Assembly: GCF_036030735.1 (NCBI RefSeq)
Contig: NZ_CP107928.1
Location: forward strand, 5,518,001 to 5,582,000
From: Streptomyces sp. NBC_00425
Lineage (GTDB): Bacteria > Actinomycetota > Actinomycetes > Streptomycetales > Streptomycetaceae
Reading direction: 5' to 3'
Length of the DNA stretch: 64,000 bases
This document shows, piece after piece, positions 56,580 through 64,000 of the stretch. The notes beneath the pieces were generated by a model, which was not told the origin of the DNA, did not search any database, and saw only the letters and a list, made by a program, of their open reading frames with translations. Position 1 is the stretch's first letter. Each line of letters opens with the position of its first letter. Made by a program: the position numbers and the translations under genes.

Positions 56580-57479
56580 GTGATCAGCTCGACCCCCTCC
56601 GCCGGCCCGGCTTCGCTGACCGAGCGGCGCAAAGCGGCGACCCGGATGGAGATCGCCCGGGCGGCGGCCGGCCTCTTCGTCAGCCGGGGCCTGAAGGCCA
56701 CCCGCGCCGAGGACATCGCCCAGGCCGCGGGCATCGCCCCGCGCACGTTCTACAGGTACTTCGCTACCAAGGAGGAGGCGGTCGCCCCCCTCTACTCGGC
56801 GGGCGCCGAGCGCTGGGCGGAGGCGCTGCGCGAGGCCCCGGCCGAACTGCCGGTGCCGCAGGCTCTCGAACACGCAGTGCGGCACACCCTCGTCACCGGC
56901 CGTGGAGTCTCGGCGGCCTCCTGGGAATGGGTCCGCACCCTGATCCGGCTGGCCGTCGCCAGCCCCGCCCTCGGGAAGGTGTGGGCCGAGGTCTGCCACA
57001 CCTCGGAGACGACGATCGCGGAGGTCCTGGCGGAACGGGCGGCGGCCACCGAGGCCAGGACGTCCTCCCCGCAGGCCTCCGCCTCGACCGCCGCGGAACC
57101 CCCCGACGCTCCTGACGCGCCCGGCGCTTCGCATGGGGCCCATACGTCGAACGGCGCCGACGCCGCCGGCAGGACGGTCGCCGCCGTCGCAGCAGCAGCA
57201 GCCGATGCCGACGCCGGCGCCCCGCCCGAGGGCCGCGACCTGTCCGGTGCCGGTGTCCTCGCCTCCGAAGCGCCCGATGCCGCCGAGGCGCCTGTGGCCT
57301 CCGCGCGCCGGCGCTTCACCGCCGCCGTGGCCAGTGCCGCCGTCCGGGTCGCGGTGGAGAGCTGGGCGGTGACCGACGCCGCGCCGACCGGTCCGCAGGG
57401 CCCGGCCGAGCTGGCTCTGCACAACCTGCGGGCCCTGCACGGGTTCGCGTGGGAAGCGGGCCCGGCGAAGCGGACGTGA
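56580..57479 (+). CDS. TetR family regulator next to hrdD
   Basis: A 299-residue TetR protein from GTG 56580. The DNA-binding domain is ERRKAATRMEIARAAAGLFV, then RAEDIAQAAGIAPRTFYRYF. The C-terminal part is interrupted by about 90 residues of alanine-rich low complexity (residues about 165-255), unusually long for the family, before RRRFTAAVASAAVRVAVESW. By position it corresponds to the S. coelicolor regulator after hrdD (SCO3201 as I recall), whose overproduction blocks antibiotic synthesis and sporulation; I cannot verify the identity here. Confidence 0.8.
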   Translation: MISSTPSAGPASLTERRKAATRMEIARAAAGLFVSRGLKATRAEDIAQAAGIAPRTFYRYFATKEEAVAPLYSAGAERWAEALREAPAELPVPQALEHAVRHTLVTGRGVSAASWEWVRTLIRLAVASPALGKVWAEVCHTSETTIAEVLAERAAATEARTSSPQASASTAAEPPDAPDAPGASHGAHTSNGADAAGRTVAAVAAAAADADAGAPPEGRDLSGAGVLASEAPDAAEAPVASARRRFTAAVASAAVRVAVESWAVTDAAPTGPQGPAELALHNLRALHGFAWEAGPAKRT

Positions 57480-57668
57480 CACCGGACGGGGCAGCGCGAC
57501 CGTGCCCCAGATCCTGGTCCCCCCGCCCCTGTCCCGCCCCGCCCAGCTCCTGACAGGGCCCACGCCCCCGGCGCCCGCCTCACCCTCGATCGGGCCCACT
57601 GCCTCAGGCCCGCCTCGCCCCCGGCCGGGCTCGCCGCCCCCGACCGGGCTCGCCGGTTTCGGGTCGGC

Positions 57669-58730
57669 TCAGTGTGCCCGGGGCGGTTTGCCGTCGGCCG
57701 GGGCCGCTTTCGTGTCGCTCGGGGATCCGGTCCGTGCCGCTCGTCCCAGGCGTCCGCTCAACTCCTGTGCGCAGTCCACCAGTTCCTGCGGCTCCTGGAC
57801 GGAGAACTCGTACCCCAGCATCGCGAACCGGACCGCCAGCCACTCCACCGGATCGCTCGTGGTCCCCCGCAGCCGGCATCGGCGCACGCCTGCGTCCTCC
57901 CCGTCTCCCGCCGCGGGCGGGTCCGCCACGACCGAAGTGCTCAGCCAGGACGGCAGCCGGGACGTCACCAGCTCGGCCGGCGCGTCGAAGGTGACGTCGT
58001 ACGCGTACTCGTCCATGTCGGGGCGCCGTTGGATGGACCGCCGGAGGTATTCCGCCGCACTGCCCGTCGGCAGCTCGCGCGGCGCGAAGCGGGAGCCGGT
58101 CGCGAAGGGGTCCCGGACCCGGTCGACGCGGAAGGTCCGCCAGTCCTGGCGGTCGAGGTCGTACGCCACGAGATACCAGCGCCGGCCCGTGGACACCAGC
58201 CGGTAGGGCTCGGTCAGCCGCCGCGACTCGGTGCCGTCCTTCGCGCGGTAGGCGAACCGCAGCCGCTCCTGCCCGGCGACCGTCGAGGCCATGACGGTCA
58301 GCGTCTCGGGTGCGATGCTCGCGCCGTCTCCGCTGGTCAACGGCGTGGTCGCGGCCTGGAGGGTGGAGACGCGGTGGCGCAGCCTGGCCGGCAGCACCTG
58401 TTCCAGTTTGGCGAGGGCCCGTACGGAGGCCTCGTCGACGCCCTCCAGCGCGTGTCCCGCGCCGGCCCGCAGGCCGACGGCGATCGCCACGGCCTCCTCG
58501 TCGTCGAGCACGAGCGGCGGCATCGCCTTGCCCGCGACCAGCCGGTATCCGCCGTCCGAGCCCTTGCTGGCCTCGACGGGATACCCGAGTTCGCGCAGCC
58601 GGTCGATGTCCCGCCGGACGGTGCGCCGGGAGACCCCGAGGCGGTCCGCGAGCTCGCCGCCGGGCCATTCGCGGGGCGTCTGGAGGATGGAGAGGAGTTG
58701 CAGCAGCCGAGCCGGAGTGTCCGTCGTCAT
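57669..58730 (-). CDS. WYL-domain transcriptional regulator (YafY type)
   Basis: A 353-residue regulator from ATG 58730 (MTTDTPARLLQLLSILQTPR). A DeoR-like winged helix covers residues about 5-60 (LADRLGVSRRTVRRDIDRLR, ELGYPVEASKGSDGGYRLVA) and the WYL domain lies around 135-215 with SRRLTEPYRLVSTGRRWYLV. A WCX-like extension follows. WYL proteins sense nucleic acid or small ligands. It is divergent from the MFS exporter, with an inverted repeat in the 61-bp gap, and probably controls it. Confidence 0.88.
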   Translation of the reverse strand: MTTDTPARLLQLLSILQTPREWPGGELADRLGVSRRTVRRDIDRLRELGYPVEASKGSDGGYRLVAGKAMPPLVLDDEEAVAIAVGLRAGAGHALEGVDEASVRALAKLEQVLPARLRHRVSTLQAATTPLTSGDGASIAPETLTVMASTVAGQERLRFAYRAKDGTESRRLTEPYRLVSTGRRWYLVAYDLDRQDWRTFRVDRVRDPFATGSRFAPRELPTGSAAEYLRRSIQRRPDMDEYAYDVTFDAPAELVTSRLPSWLSTSVVADPPAAGDGEDAGVRRCRLRGTTSDPVEWLAVRFAMLGYEFSVQEPQELVDCAQELSGRLGRAARTGSPSDTKAAPADGKPPRAH

Positions 58731-58751
58731 GCATCGAGAATGCCGCACCAC

Positions 58752-58781
58752 TAGGACATGATCTGACCTATTGCGGTCCTA
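58752..58781. promoter_or_regulatory. Inverted repeat TAGGAC...GTCCTA
   Basis: TAGGAC (58752-58757) and GTCCTA (58776-58781) are perfect 6-bp arms 18 bases apart in the gap between the WYL regulator and the MFS gene. The second arm ends 10 bp before the MFS start, so a bound protein would block it. Likely operator of the WYL protein. Confidence 0.5.
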
Positions 58782-58791
58782 CAGTCGCACT

Positions 58792-60393
58792 ATGAACGAC
58801 ACGGACACCTCCACCGGGAACGAGAACGCGGCCGCGCCCGCCGCTCGGGCCACCGACTCCGGGACCGCCGCCACGACATCGGGCGAGGCCGGCACGCCGG
58901 GCGACCGCCGCCGATGGTTCGCGCTCGCGATCGTGATGACCGCGGCTTTCATGGACCTCGTCGACGTCACCATCGTCAACATCGCGATCCCCTCCATCCG
59001 GGAGGACGCGGGCGCCTCCTGGAGCCAGATCCAGTGGATCACCGCCGGATACGCGCTCGCCTTCGCCGCCGGGCTCATCACGGGCGGACGGCTCGGCGAC
59101 ATCCACGGCCGCAAGCGGCTGTTCCTCATCGGCATCGGCGGCTTCACCCTCGCCTCCGCGCTGTGCGGCTTCGCGGTGAACCCGGAGATGCTGGTCGCCT
59201 CCCGCATCCTGCAGGGCGGCATGGCGGCGATGATGGTCCCGCAGGTGCTGTCGATCGTGCACGCCACCTTCCCGGCGCACGAGCGGGGGAAGGTGTTCGG
59301 GCTCTTCGGCGCGATCGTGGGGCTGGGAGCAGTCTCCGGTCCGCTGCTCGGCGCGCTGCTGACGGAGTGGAACCTGTTCGGGCTGGAGTGGCGGCCGATC
59401 TTCCTGATCAACCTGCCGGTCGGCATCGCGGGACTGATCCTCGGCAGCCGGTTCATCACGGAGTCCAAGGCCCCGAAGGCGCTGAAGCTGGACCTGGTGG
59501 GCGTCGTCCTGGTGACCCTGGGCCTGCTCATGCTCCTCTACCCGCTCACCCGCGGCCGTGAGCTCGGCTGGCCGCTGTGGGGGTACGTGTCGATGGCGGG
59601 TGCGCTGGGCGTCTTCGGGGCGCTGGTCGCCTACGAGCGGCGCAAGGGCGCGCGGGACGGCTCGCCGTTGATCGAGCTCTCCCTCTTCCGGGTGCGGAGC
59701 TTCGCGGCGGGCGTCGCCGTGCAGACGGTCTTCGGGATCGGCCTCGGCGTCTTCTTCCTGGTGTGGACGCTGTACATGCAGACCGGCCTCGGCTGGAGCC
59801 CGCTGAAGGCGGGGCTGACCGGTGTCCCGTTCTCGATCGCGGTGTCGGTGGCCGCCGGGATGTCCGTCCAGAAGCTGACTCCGCGCTTCGGGCGCAAGGT
59901 GCTCCAGGCGGGCGCCCTGACGATGACCGTCGGCGTGCTCCTCTACATCTGGGAGTCCGAGCGCTACGGCCTCGGCATCGCCCCCTGGCAGATGGCGCTG
60001 CCGCTGGTCGTGATGGGCGCGGGCATGGGCCTGATCTTCGCCCCGCTGACCGACGCGGTGCTGTCGGAGGTGCCGCGCGAGCACGCGGGCTCGGCGTCGG
60101 GACTCATCAACACCGTGCAGCAGATGGGCAACGCGCTCGGTCTCGGACTGGTCGCGGTGGTCTTCTTCGGTGAGATCGGCGACCGGCTGACCCCGGCCGA
60201 GGTCGGACCCACCTTCGTGAACGCCTTCCAGCACGCGCTGGGCTGGGTGGCGCTCGTGATGTTCGGGATCTTCCTGCTGATGTTCGCTCTGCCGAAGCGG
60301 TCGGCGCAGCACCTGGAGGGTCTCGAGGACCTGCCGGAGGCGGCCTCCTCCGAGGGCCTGGAGCAGGAGAAGGAGCACGAGTTCGCCGGCTGA
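58792..60393 (+). CDS. MFS exporter, DHA2 type, paired with the WYL regulator
   Basis: A 533-residue 14-span transporter. After a 40-residue polar N-terminus come AAFMDLVDVTIVNIAIPSIR (motif D1), RLGDIHGRKRLFLIGIGGFT (motif A) and AIVGLGAVSGPLLGALLTEW (motif C), typical of EmrB/QacA drug exporters. The tail is strongly acidic (LEDLPEAASSEGLEQEKEHE). Start at ATG 58792. It is distinct from the exporter at 50992. Efflux of an unknown toxic compound is expected. Confidence 0.92.
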   Translation: MNDTDTSTGNENAAAPAARATDSGTAATTSGEAGTPGDRRRWFALAIVMTAAFMDLVDVTIVNIAIPSIREDAGASWSQIQWITAGYALAFAAGLITGGRLGDIHGRKRLFLIGIGGFTLASALCGFAVNPEMLVASRILQGGMAAMMVPQVLSIVHATFPAHERGKVFGLFGAIVGLGAVSGPLLGALLTEWNLFGLEWRPIFLINLPVGIAGLILGSRFITESKAPKALKLDLVGVVLVTLGLLMLLYPLTRGRELGWPLWGYVSMAGALGVFGALVAYERRKGARDGSPLIELSLFRVRSFAAGVAVQTVFGIGLGVFFLVWTLYMQTGLGWSPLKAGLTGVPFSIAVSVAAGMSVQKLTPRFGRKVLQAGALTMTVGVLLYIWESERYGLGIAPWQMALPLVVMGAGMGLIFAPLTDAVLSEVPREHAGSASGLINTVQQMGNALGLGLVAVVFFGEIGDRLTPAEVGPTFVNAFQHALGWVALVMFGIFLLMFALPKRSAQHLEGLEDLPEAASSEGLEQEKEHEFAG

Positions 60394-60498
60394 GCAGGTC
60401 GCTGAGCGTACGGCTGAGCTGGAGTTCGTCGGGCGATCCCGGGCGATCCCGGGCGGGTCCGAGGTGGGTCCGACCGAGCCCGCCGACCGCACGTTCCC

Positions 60499-60539
60499 GG
60501 CGAGGGGCCCGTCACCGCAACGGTGACGGGCCCCTCGCC
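60499..60539. terminator. Hairpin terminator after the MFS gene
   Basis: GGCGAGGGGCCCGTCACCG (60499-60517) pairs perfectly with CGGTGACGGGCCCCTCGCC (60521-60539) around a 3-base loop, a 19-bp stem. It lies 106 bp after the MFS stop and separates it from the fructose operon. Confidence 0.9.
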
Positions 60540-60582
60540 GCATGGACGCCCGGCAACGACTCCGGGGATATCGGGCCCATGC

Positions 60583-60640
60583 TCGTTCGTGCCCGCCCCT
60601 GCCCGCTCGTGCCCGTTCGTGCCCGAATCACGCCCGAACT
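60583..60640 (+). repeat. Short CGTGCCCG repeats upstream of fruR
   Basis: TCGTGCCCG-like 9-10 bp words occur five times in a row between the terminator and the fruR promoter. They end in the left arm of the operator described next and may add binding sites for FruR or a global regulator. Confidence 0.45.
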
Positions 60641-60696
60641 TGTTTACTTCTCGGAATTCCGGGCGTAGTCTCCGTGACCAAACCACAAGTTCGGGC
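60632..60696. promoter_or_regulatory. Fructose operon operator/promoter
   Basis: GCCCGAACTTGT (60632-60643) and ACAAGTTCGGGC (60685-60696) are perfect 12-bp inverted repeats 41 bp apart. Between them lies an A/T-rich TTTACTTCTCGG and GTGACCAAACC with the likely promoter. The arms are good candidates for two half-sites or two operators of the DeoR-type regulator FruR, 35-100 bp before its start. Confidence 0.65.
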
Positions 60697-60729
60697 ACAA
60701 ATCGTGGTGGCGGCAGGAGGGGAACGGAC

Positions 60730-61491
60730 ATGTACGCACCGGAGCGGCAGCAGGAGATCCTGCGGCTCGCCCGCGACGCCGGCCGGGTGGACGTCCTGTC
60801 ACTGGCCGAGGAGTTCCAGGTCACCGCGGAGACCGTCCGCCGCGACCTGAAGGCCCTCGACCGCGCCGGCCTGGTGCGCCGCGTCCACGGCGGCGCCATA
60901 CCGGTCGGACGCCTCGACTTCGAGCCGGACCTCGCCGAACGCGAGGGCACGTCCATCGACGAGAAGGACCGCATCGCCAAGGCGGCCCTCGCCGAACTGC
61001 CGGCCGAGGGCACGATGATCCTCGACGCCGGCACGACGGTGGCCCGTCTCGCCGCGGCCCTGCCCCTGGAGGCCGAGCTCACCGTCGTCACGCACAGCCT
61101 GCCCATCGCGGCCCGGCTCGCGGACCACCCCGGGATGCAGCTCCATCTCATCGGGGGGCGCGTACGGCACCGCACGCGCGCCGCCGTGGACGCCTGGGCG
61201 CTGCGCGCGTACGGCGAGATCCGCGCCGACGTCCTGTTCCTCGCCGCCAACGGCTTCTCCGCCGAGCACGGGCTGACCACCCCCGATCTCGCCGAGGCCG
61301 CGGTGAAGAGGGCTGCCGTCGCGGCCTCGCGTCGCGTGGTGCTGCTCGCCGACTCCTCCAAGCACGGCCAGGAGCACTTCGCCCGCTTCGGCGACCTGAG
61401 CGACGTGGACCTGCTGATCACCGACAGCGGGCTCAGCGACGACGACGCGGCCGCCGTCGAGCGCGGCGGCACGGAAGTGGTACGAGCATGA
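60730..61491 (+). CDS. fruR: DeoR family regulator of the fructose operon
   Basis: A 253-residue repressor from ATG 60730 behind GGAGGGGAAC. The helix-turn-helix is DeoR-like (ERQQEILRLARDAGRVDVLS, LAEEFQVTAETVRRDLKALD, VRRVHGGAIPVG) and the sugar-phosphate domain has ILDAGTTVARLAAALP and VLLADSSKHGQEHFARFG. It is coupled to fruK by ATGA (61488-61491). In Streptomyces FruR represses the operon until fructose 1-phosphate accumulates. Confidence 0.92.
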   Translation: MYAPERQQEILRLARDAGRVDVLSLAEEFQVTAETVRRDLKALDRAGLVRRVHGGAIPVGRLDFEPDLAEREGTSIDEKDRIAKAALAELPAEGTMILDAGTTVARLAAALPLEAELTVVTHSLPIAARLADHPGMQLHLIGGRVRHRTRAAVDAWALRAYGEIRADVLFLAANGFSAEHGLTTPDLAEAAVKRAAVAASRRVVLLADSSKHGQEHFARFGDLSDVDLLITDSGLSDDDAAAVERGGTEVVRA

Positions 61492-62480
61492 GCGGCACCA
61501 AGGGCACCCGCGGCACCCACGGCGGCGCGGGCGTGATCCTCACCGTCACCCCCAACCCCTCCCTCGACCGTACCTACGAGGTTCCCGCCCTGGACCGCGG
61601 CGAGGTCATCCGCGCCACCGGTGAGCGGATGGACCCCGGCGGCAAGGGCGTGAACGTGTCGCGCGCGGTCGCGGCCACCGGGCGGCGCACGGTCGCCGTG
61701 CTGCCCCTGGGCGGCGCGCCCGGCGCGCTCGTCGCCGAACTGCTCGACGCGCAGGGCATCGAGGTCGCGCCGGTCCCGGTCGCCGGAGCCACCCGCTCGA
61801 ACATCGCCCTCGCCGAGTCGGACGGCGTCCTGACGAAGATCAACGCGCCCGGACCCGAGCTGTCCGCCGAGGAGCAGGAACGGCTGCTGGAGACGGTGCG
61901 GGAGCAGTCCCACGGCGCGGACTGGATCGCCTGCTGCGGCAGCCTGCCCCGCGGGCTCATGCCCTCCTGGTACGCCGAGGTGGTCGCACGGGCGCACGAC
62001 GGAGGCGCCCGCATCGCGCTGGACACCTCGGGGCGTGCCCTGCTCGAGGCGCTGCGCGAGCGTCCCGACGTGGTGAAGCCGAACGCCGAGGAACTCGCGG
62101 AAGCCGTCGGACGCCCCCTGGCGACCGTCGGCGACGCGGTGAAGGCGGCGGAGGAACTGCGCGCGATGGGCGCCCGCGCCGTGCTCGCCAGTCTGGGCGC
62201 CGACGGGCAGCTGCTCGTGGAGGACACCGGCACCTGGTTCGCGAGCGCCCGCGTGGACGTCGTGCGCAGCAACGTCGGGGCGGGCGACTCCTCCCTCGCG
62301 GGCTTCCTCGTCGCCGGCGGCAGCGGCCCGGCGGCACTCGCCTCCGCCGTCGCGCACGGCGCGGCCGCCGTCCAGCTGCCCGGCAGCGTGATGCCGACCC
62401 CGTCCGACCTGGACCCGGCGGCGGTGACGGTCACGGCACAGGTGCCGGTGGACCGTCGACTCGAGGAGCCGGTGTCATGA
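61488..62480 (+). CDS. fruK: 1-phosphofructokinase
   Basis: A 330-residue PfkB-family kinase that converts fructose 1-phosphate to fructose 1,6-bisphosphate. ILTVTPNPSLDRTYEVPALD, GGKGVNVSRAVAATGRRTVA and the anion hole/catalytic loop VRSNVGAGDSSLAGFLVAGG with the catalytic Asp are all present; VKPNAEELAEAVGR is the usual PfkB motif. A glycine/threonine-rich 15-residue arm extends the N-terminus compared with E. coli FruK. It is the middle gene of the fructose operon. Confidence 0.94.
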   Translation: MSGTKGTRGTHGGAGVILTVTPNPSLDRTYEVPALDRGEVIRATGERMDPGGKGVNVSRAVAATGRRTVAVLPLGGAPGALVAELLDAQGIEVAPVPVAGATRSNIALAESDGVLTKINAPGPELSAEEQERLLETVREQSHGADWIACCGSLPRGLMPSWYAEVVARAHDGGARIALDTSGRALLEALRERPDVVKPNAEELAEAVGRPLATVGDAVKAAEELRAMGARAVLASLGADGQLLVEDTGTWFASARVDVVRSNVGAGDSSLAGFLVAGGSGPAALASAVAHGAAAVQLPGSVMPTPSDLDPAAVTVTAQVPVDRRLEEPVS

Positions 62481-62829
62481 CGACGACTCACGCGCGCCCC
62501 GCGGAGCTCGGCGGACCGGCCCGTGAACGGCGAGGCGTCCCGTCGCCCGCCGCCCCGTACGGTCGGCAGGGCATCCTGAGCCGCCCTGCCGACCGGGGGA
62601 AGCAGGAACCGAACCCTCCTGCGACCCCCCGGAGGCGGGGTTTCCCCGGCCCCGCCTCCGGCCTCCCCGTACTGCCCTGCGCGGTTCGCCGACGGTCCGT
62701 CTCCCCCCGTCCCTCCGTCTCCCCCCGTCCCTCCGTCTCCACCCGCTTGCCCGTCTCCACCCACCTCTCCGTCCCCCCTCCCGCCCACCACACCACGCCC
62801 CGGGCGATACGCGTGCGAAGGAGCCCGCG
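62481..62829 (+). other. 349-bp spacer between fruK and fruA with hairpin and repeats
   Basis: A frame of 118 codons (62477-62833) starts in the fruK stop and ends in the fruA start, but its product is arginine/proline/serine-rich and unlike any family, so I do not call it a gene. A perfect hairpin CCGGAGGCGGGG/CCCCGCCTCCGG occupies 62629-62661. An 18-bp tandem repeat (unit TCCGTCTCCCCCCGTCCC) runs from 62696 to about 62780 with two exact and two to three decayed copies. GAAGGAG at 62817-62823 is the fruA ribosome binding site. Confidence 0.6.
62629..62661 (+). terminator. Hairpin between fruK and fruA
   Basis: Twelve-base arms (62629-62640 and 62650-62661) around a 9-base loop. Without a T-run it may slow or partly end transcription, or protect fruR-fruK mRNA, and so set a different level for fruA. 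Confidence 0.5.
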
Positions 62830-64000
62830 ATGAGCGACATGATCACCGCGGATCTGGTCGATCTCGACCTGTCCGCCGAAACGAAGGAAGCGGCGGCGCG
62901 GTCCCTCGCCGAGCGCATGGCGGCCCTCGGCCGGGTGACCGACCTCGAGGGCTTCCTCGCCGACGTGGCCGCCCGCGAGGCCCAGATGCCGACCGGTCTC
63001 GACGGCGGCATCGGCATCCCGCACTGCCGCAGCGCCCACGTCACCGAGCCGACCCTCGCCTTCGGCCGCAGCGCGGCGGGCGTCGACTTCGGCGCCGCGG
63101 ACGGCCCCGCCGACCTGATCTTCCTCATCGCCGCCCCGGCCGGCGCCGACGACGCCCATCTGACGATCCTGTCGTCCCTGGCCCGCCAGCTGATGAACGC
63201 CGAGTTCACCGACGCGTTGCGCGCGGCGGGCGACCCGGCGGCCGCGGCGGCGCTGATCCGCGGTGACGAGGCCCCGGCCTCCACGACACCCGGGACCCCG
63301 GGAGCCACCCCGGAGCCCCCCGGAACCATGTCGGGGACCACTGGAACCGCGTCGGGGGCCTTCGAGACGGCTGCGGGCCCCGCAGCCGAGGCCGCAGACG
63401 CCTCCGCAGACTCCGTGCCGGCGTCGGCGGCGGCCTCCGCCGACGCCGGCACGGCTCCCGCCGCGGACCCGGCCGCCCCCGCTCCGGGGAGCGCCCGCCC
63501 CTTCCGGATCGTCGCCGTCACCTCCTGCCCCACCGGCATCGCCCACACCTACATGGCGGCGGAGTCCCTGGAGAACGCGGGCCGCGAGGCAGGCGTCGAA
63601 CTGGTCGTCGAGACGCAGGGCTCCGCCGGTTTCACCCGGCTCGACCCCGCGGTCATCGCCGACGCGGACGGTGTGATCTTCGCCCACGACGTGCCCGTAC
63701 GGGAGAAGGAACGGTTCGCCGGCAAGCCGACCGTGGACGTCGGCGTGAAGGCCGGCATCAACAAGCCCGCCCAGCTGATCGCCGACGTGCGCGGCAAGGC
63801 CGAGCGCGGAGAGGTCACCGCGAGCGCCAAGGGCGGCGGCACGCCCGTCGAGCGGGCCGGCGAATCCGGCGACGGTTACGGCACCAAGCTGCGCAAGTGG
63901 CTGATGACCGGCGTCAGTTACATGGTCCCGTTCGTCGCCGCGGGCGGTCTGCTGATCGCTCTGGGCTTCGCCGTCGGCGGCTGGGAGATCAACAAGGCGC
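62830..64000 (+). CDS. fruA: Fructose-specific PTS enzyme EIIABC (5' part)
   Basis: The gene starts at ATG 62830 and runs off the window after 390 codons. An EIIA domain comes first, with the phosphorylated His65 in GIGIPHCRSAHV. An alanine/proline-rich linker (residues about 140-215) follows, then EIIB with Cys233 in VAVTSCPTGIAHTYMAAESL. EIIC starts near residue 355 (LRKWLMTGVSYMVPFVAAGG). This order imports fructose as fructose 1-phosphate, the substrate of FruK. The full protein should be near 700 residues. Confidence 0.95.
   Translation, partial: MSDMITADLVDLDLSAETKEAAARSLAERMAALGRVTDLEGFLADVAAREAQMPTGLDGGIGIPHCRSAHVTEPTLAFGRSAAGVDFGAADGPADLIFLIAAPAGADDAHLTILSSLARQLMNAEFTDALRAAGDPAAAAALIRGDEAPASTTPGTPGATPEPPGTMSGTTGTASGAFETAAGPAAEAADASADSVPASAAASADAGTAPAADPAAPAPGSARPFRIVAVTSCPTGIAHTYMAAESLENAGREAGVELVVETQGSAGFTRLDPAVIADADGVIFAHDVPVREKERFAGKPTVDVGVKAGINKPAQLIADVRGKAERGEVTASAKGGGTPVERAGESGDGYGTKLRKWLMTGVSYMVPFVAAGGLLIALGFAVGGWEINKA

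Noticed and set aside
1..64000. Secondary metabolite gene cluster
   Set aside because: No PKS, NRPS, terpene synthase or RiPP core genes are visible. The monooxygenases and exporters stand alone with their regulators.

Overview
The window is a GC-rich actinomycete chromosome, almost certainly Streptomyces. Codon third positions are very G/C rich, GTG starts and 4-base ATGA/GTGA overlaps are common, and many genes belong to typical Streptomyces families. The right end (hrdD, TetR, WYL regulator, MFS exporter, then the fructose genes fruR-fruK-fruA) matches the gene order I remember around hrdD in S. coelicolor; that comparison is from memory.

1-5.6 kb: a gene end, a tyrosine-integrase remnant, two similar TetR/FAD-monooxygenase modules each with a palindromic operator, and a membrane fatty acid desaturase. 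5.9-9.8 kb: an Asp23/Gls24 envelope-stress cluster (two Asp23-like proteins, small membrane proteins, an AmaP-like anchor) facing a divergent partner gene. 10.3-13.0 kb: a signalling set on the minus strand (STAS antagonist, GNAT, two GAF-ANTAR proteins). 13.6-14.5 kb: debris of an IS481-type transposase and a HelD-like helicase. 14.6-19.6 kb: an ECF sigma factor, its membrane partner and a large secreted subtilisin-like protease.

19.7-36.0 kb is mobile DNA. First comes a decayed pSAM2-like element: a truncated methyltransferase joined to a broken TraB/FtsK gene, a RepSA tail, then an intact xis-int pair. Two coupled genes behind a structured leader follow. A 12.5-kb island then lies between two copies of a 43-bp direct repeat, the right one being the 3' part of an intact tRNA-Arg(CCT). 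The island's integrase carries a frameshift and its excisionase is broken by an IS5-type fragment, so it looks immobilised. Its cargo is two GntR-controlled sets of small genes, a pentapeptide-repeat membrane protein, a group of small immunity-like genes, and two A/T-richer genes: a GIY-YIG-like protein and a Nudix-like/methyltransferase fusion. Three copies of a 45-bp repeat holding two TGGCACG words 11 bp apart punctuate the cargo, with a fourth doublet just outside the left att copy. Three arm-type-like sites and a two-copy repeat of about 90 bp add to this.

36.3-46.0 kb: a LacI-controlled sugar regulon (secreted multidomain glycoside hydrolase, cytoplasmic GH63-like glucosidase, ABC importer) with matching palindromic operators. 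46.6-49.7 kb: a double IclR-type regulator and a secreted M6-like metalloprotease. 50.1-54.7 kb: a TetR/MFS pair, a MarR/LigB-type dioxygenase pair and a Pat-like acetyltransferase. Two perfect GGGAAT-N18-GTT promoters of the sigma-R (thiol-oxidation) type stand before the dioxygenase gene and hrdD. 56.6-64.0 kb: a TetR regulator, a WYL regulator divergent from an MFS exporter, and the fructose PTS operon, whose fruA runs off the end.
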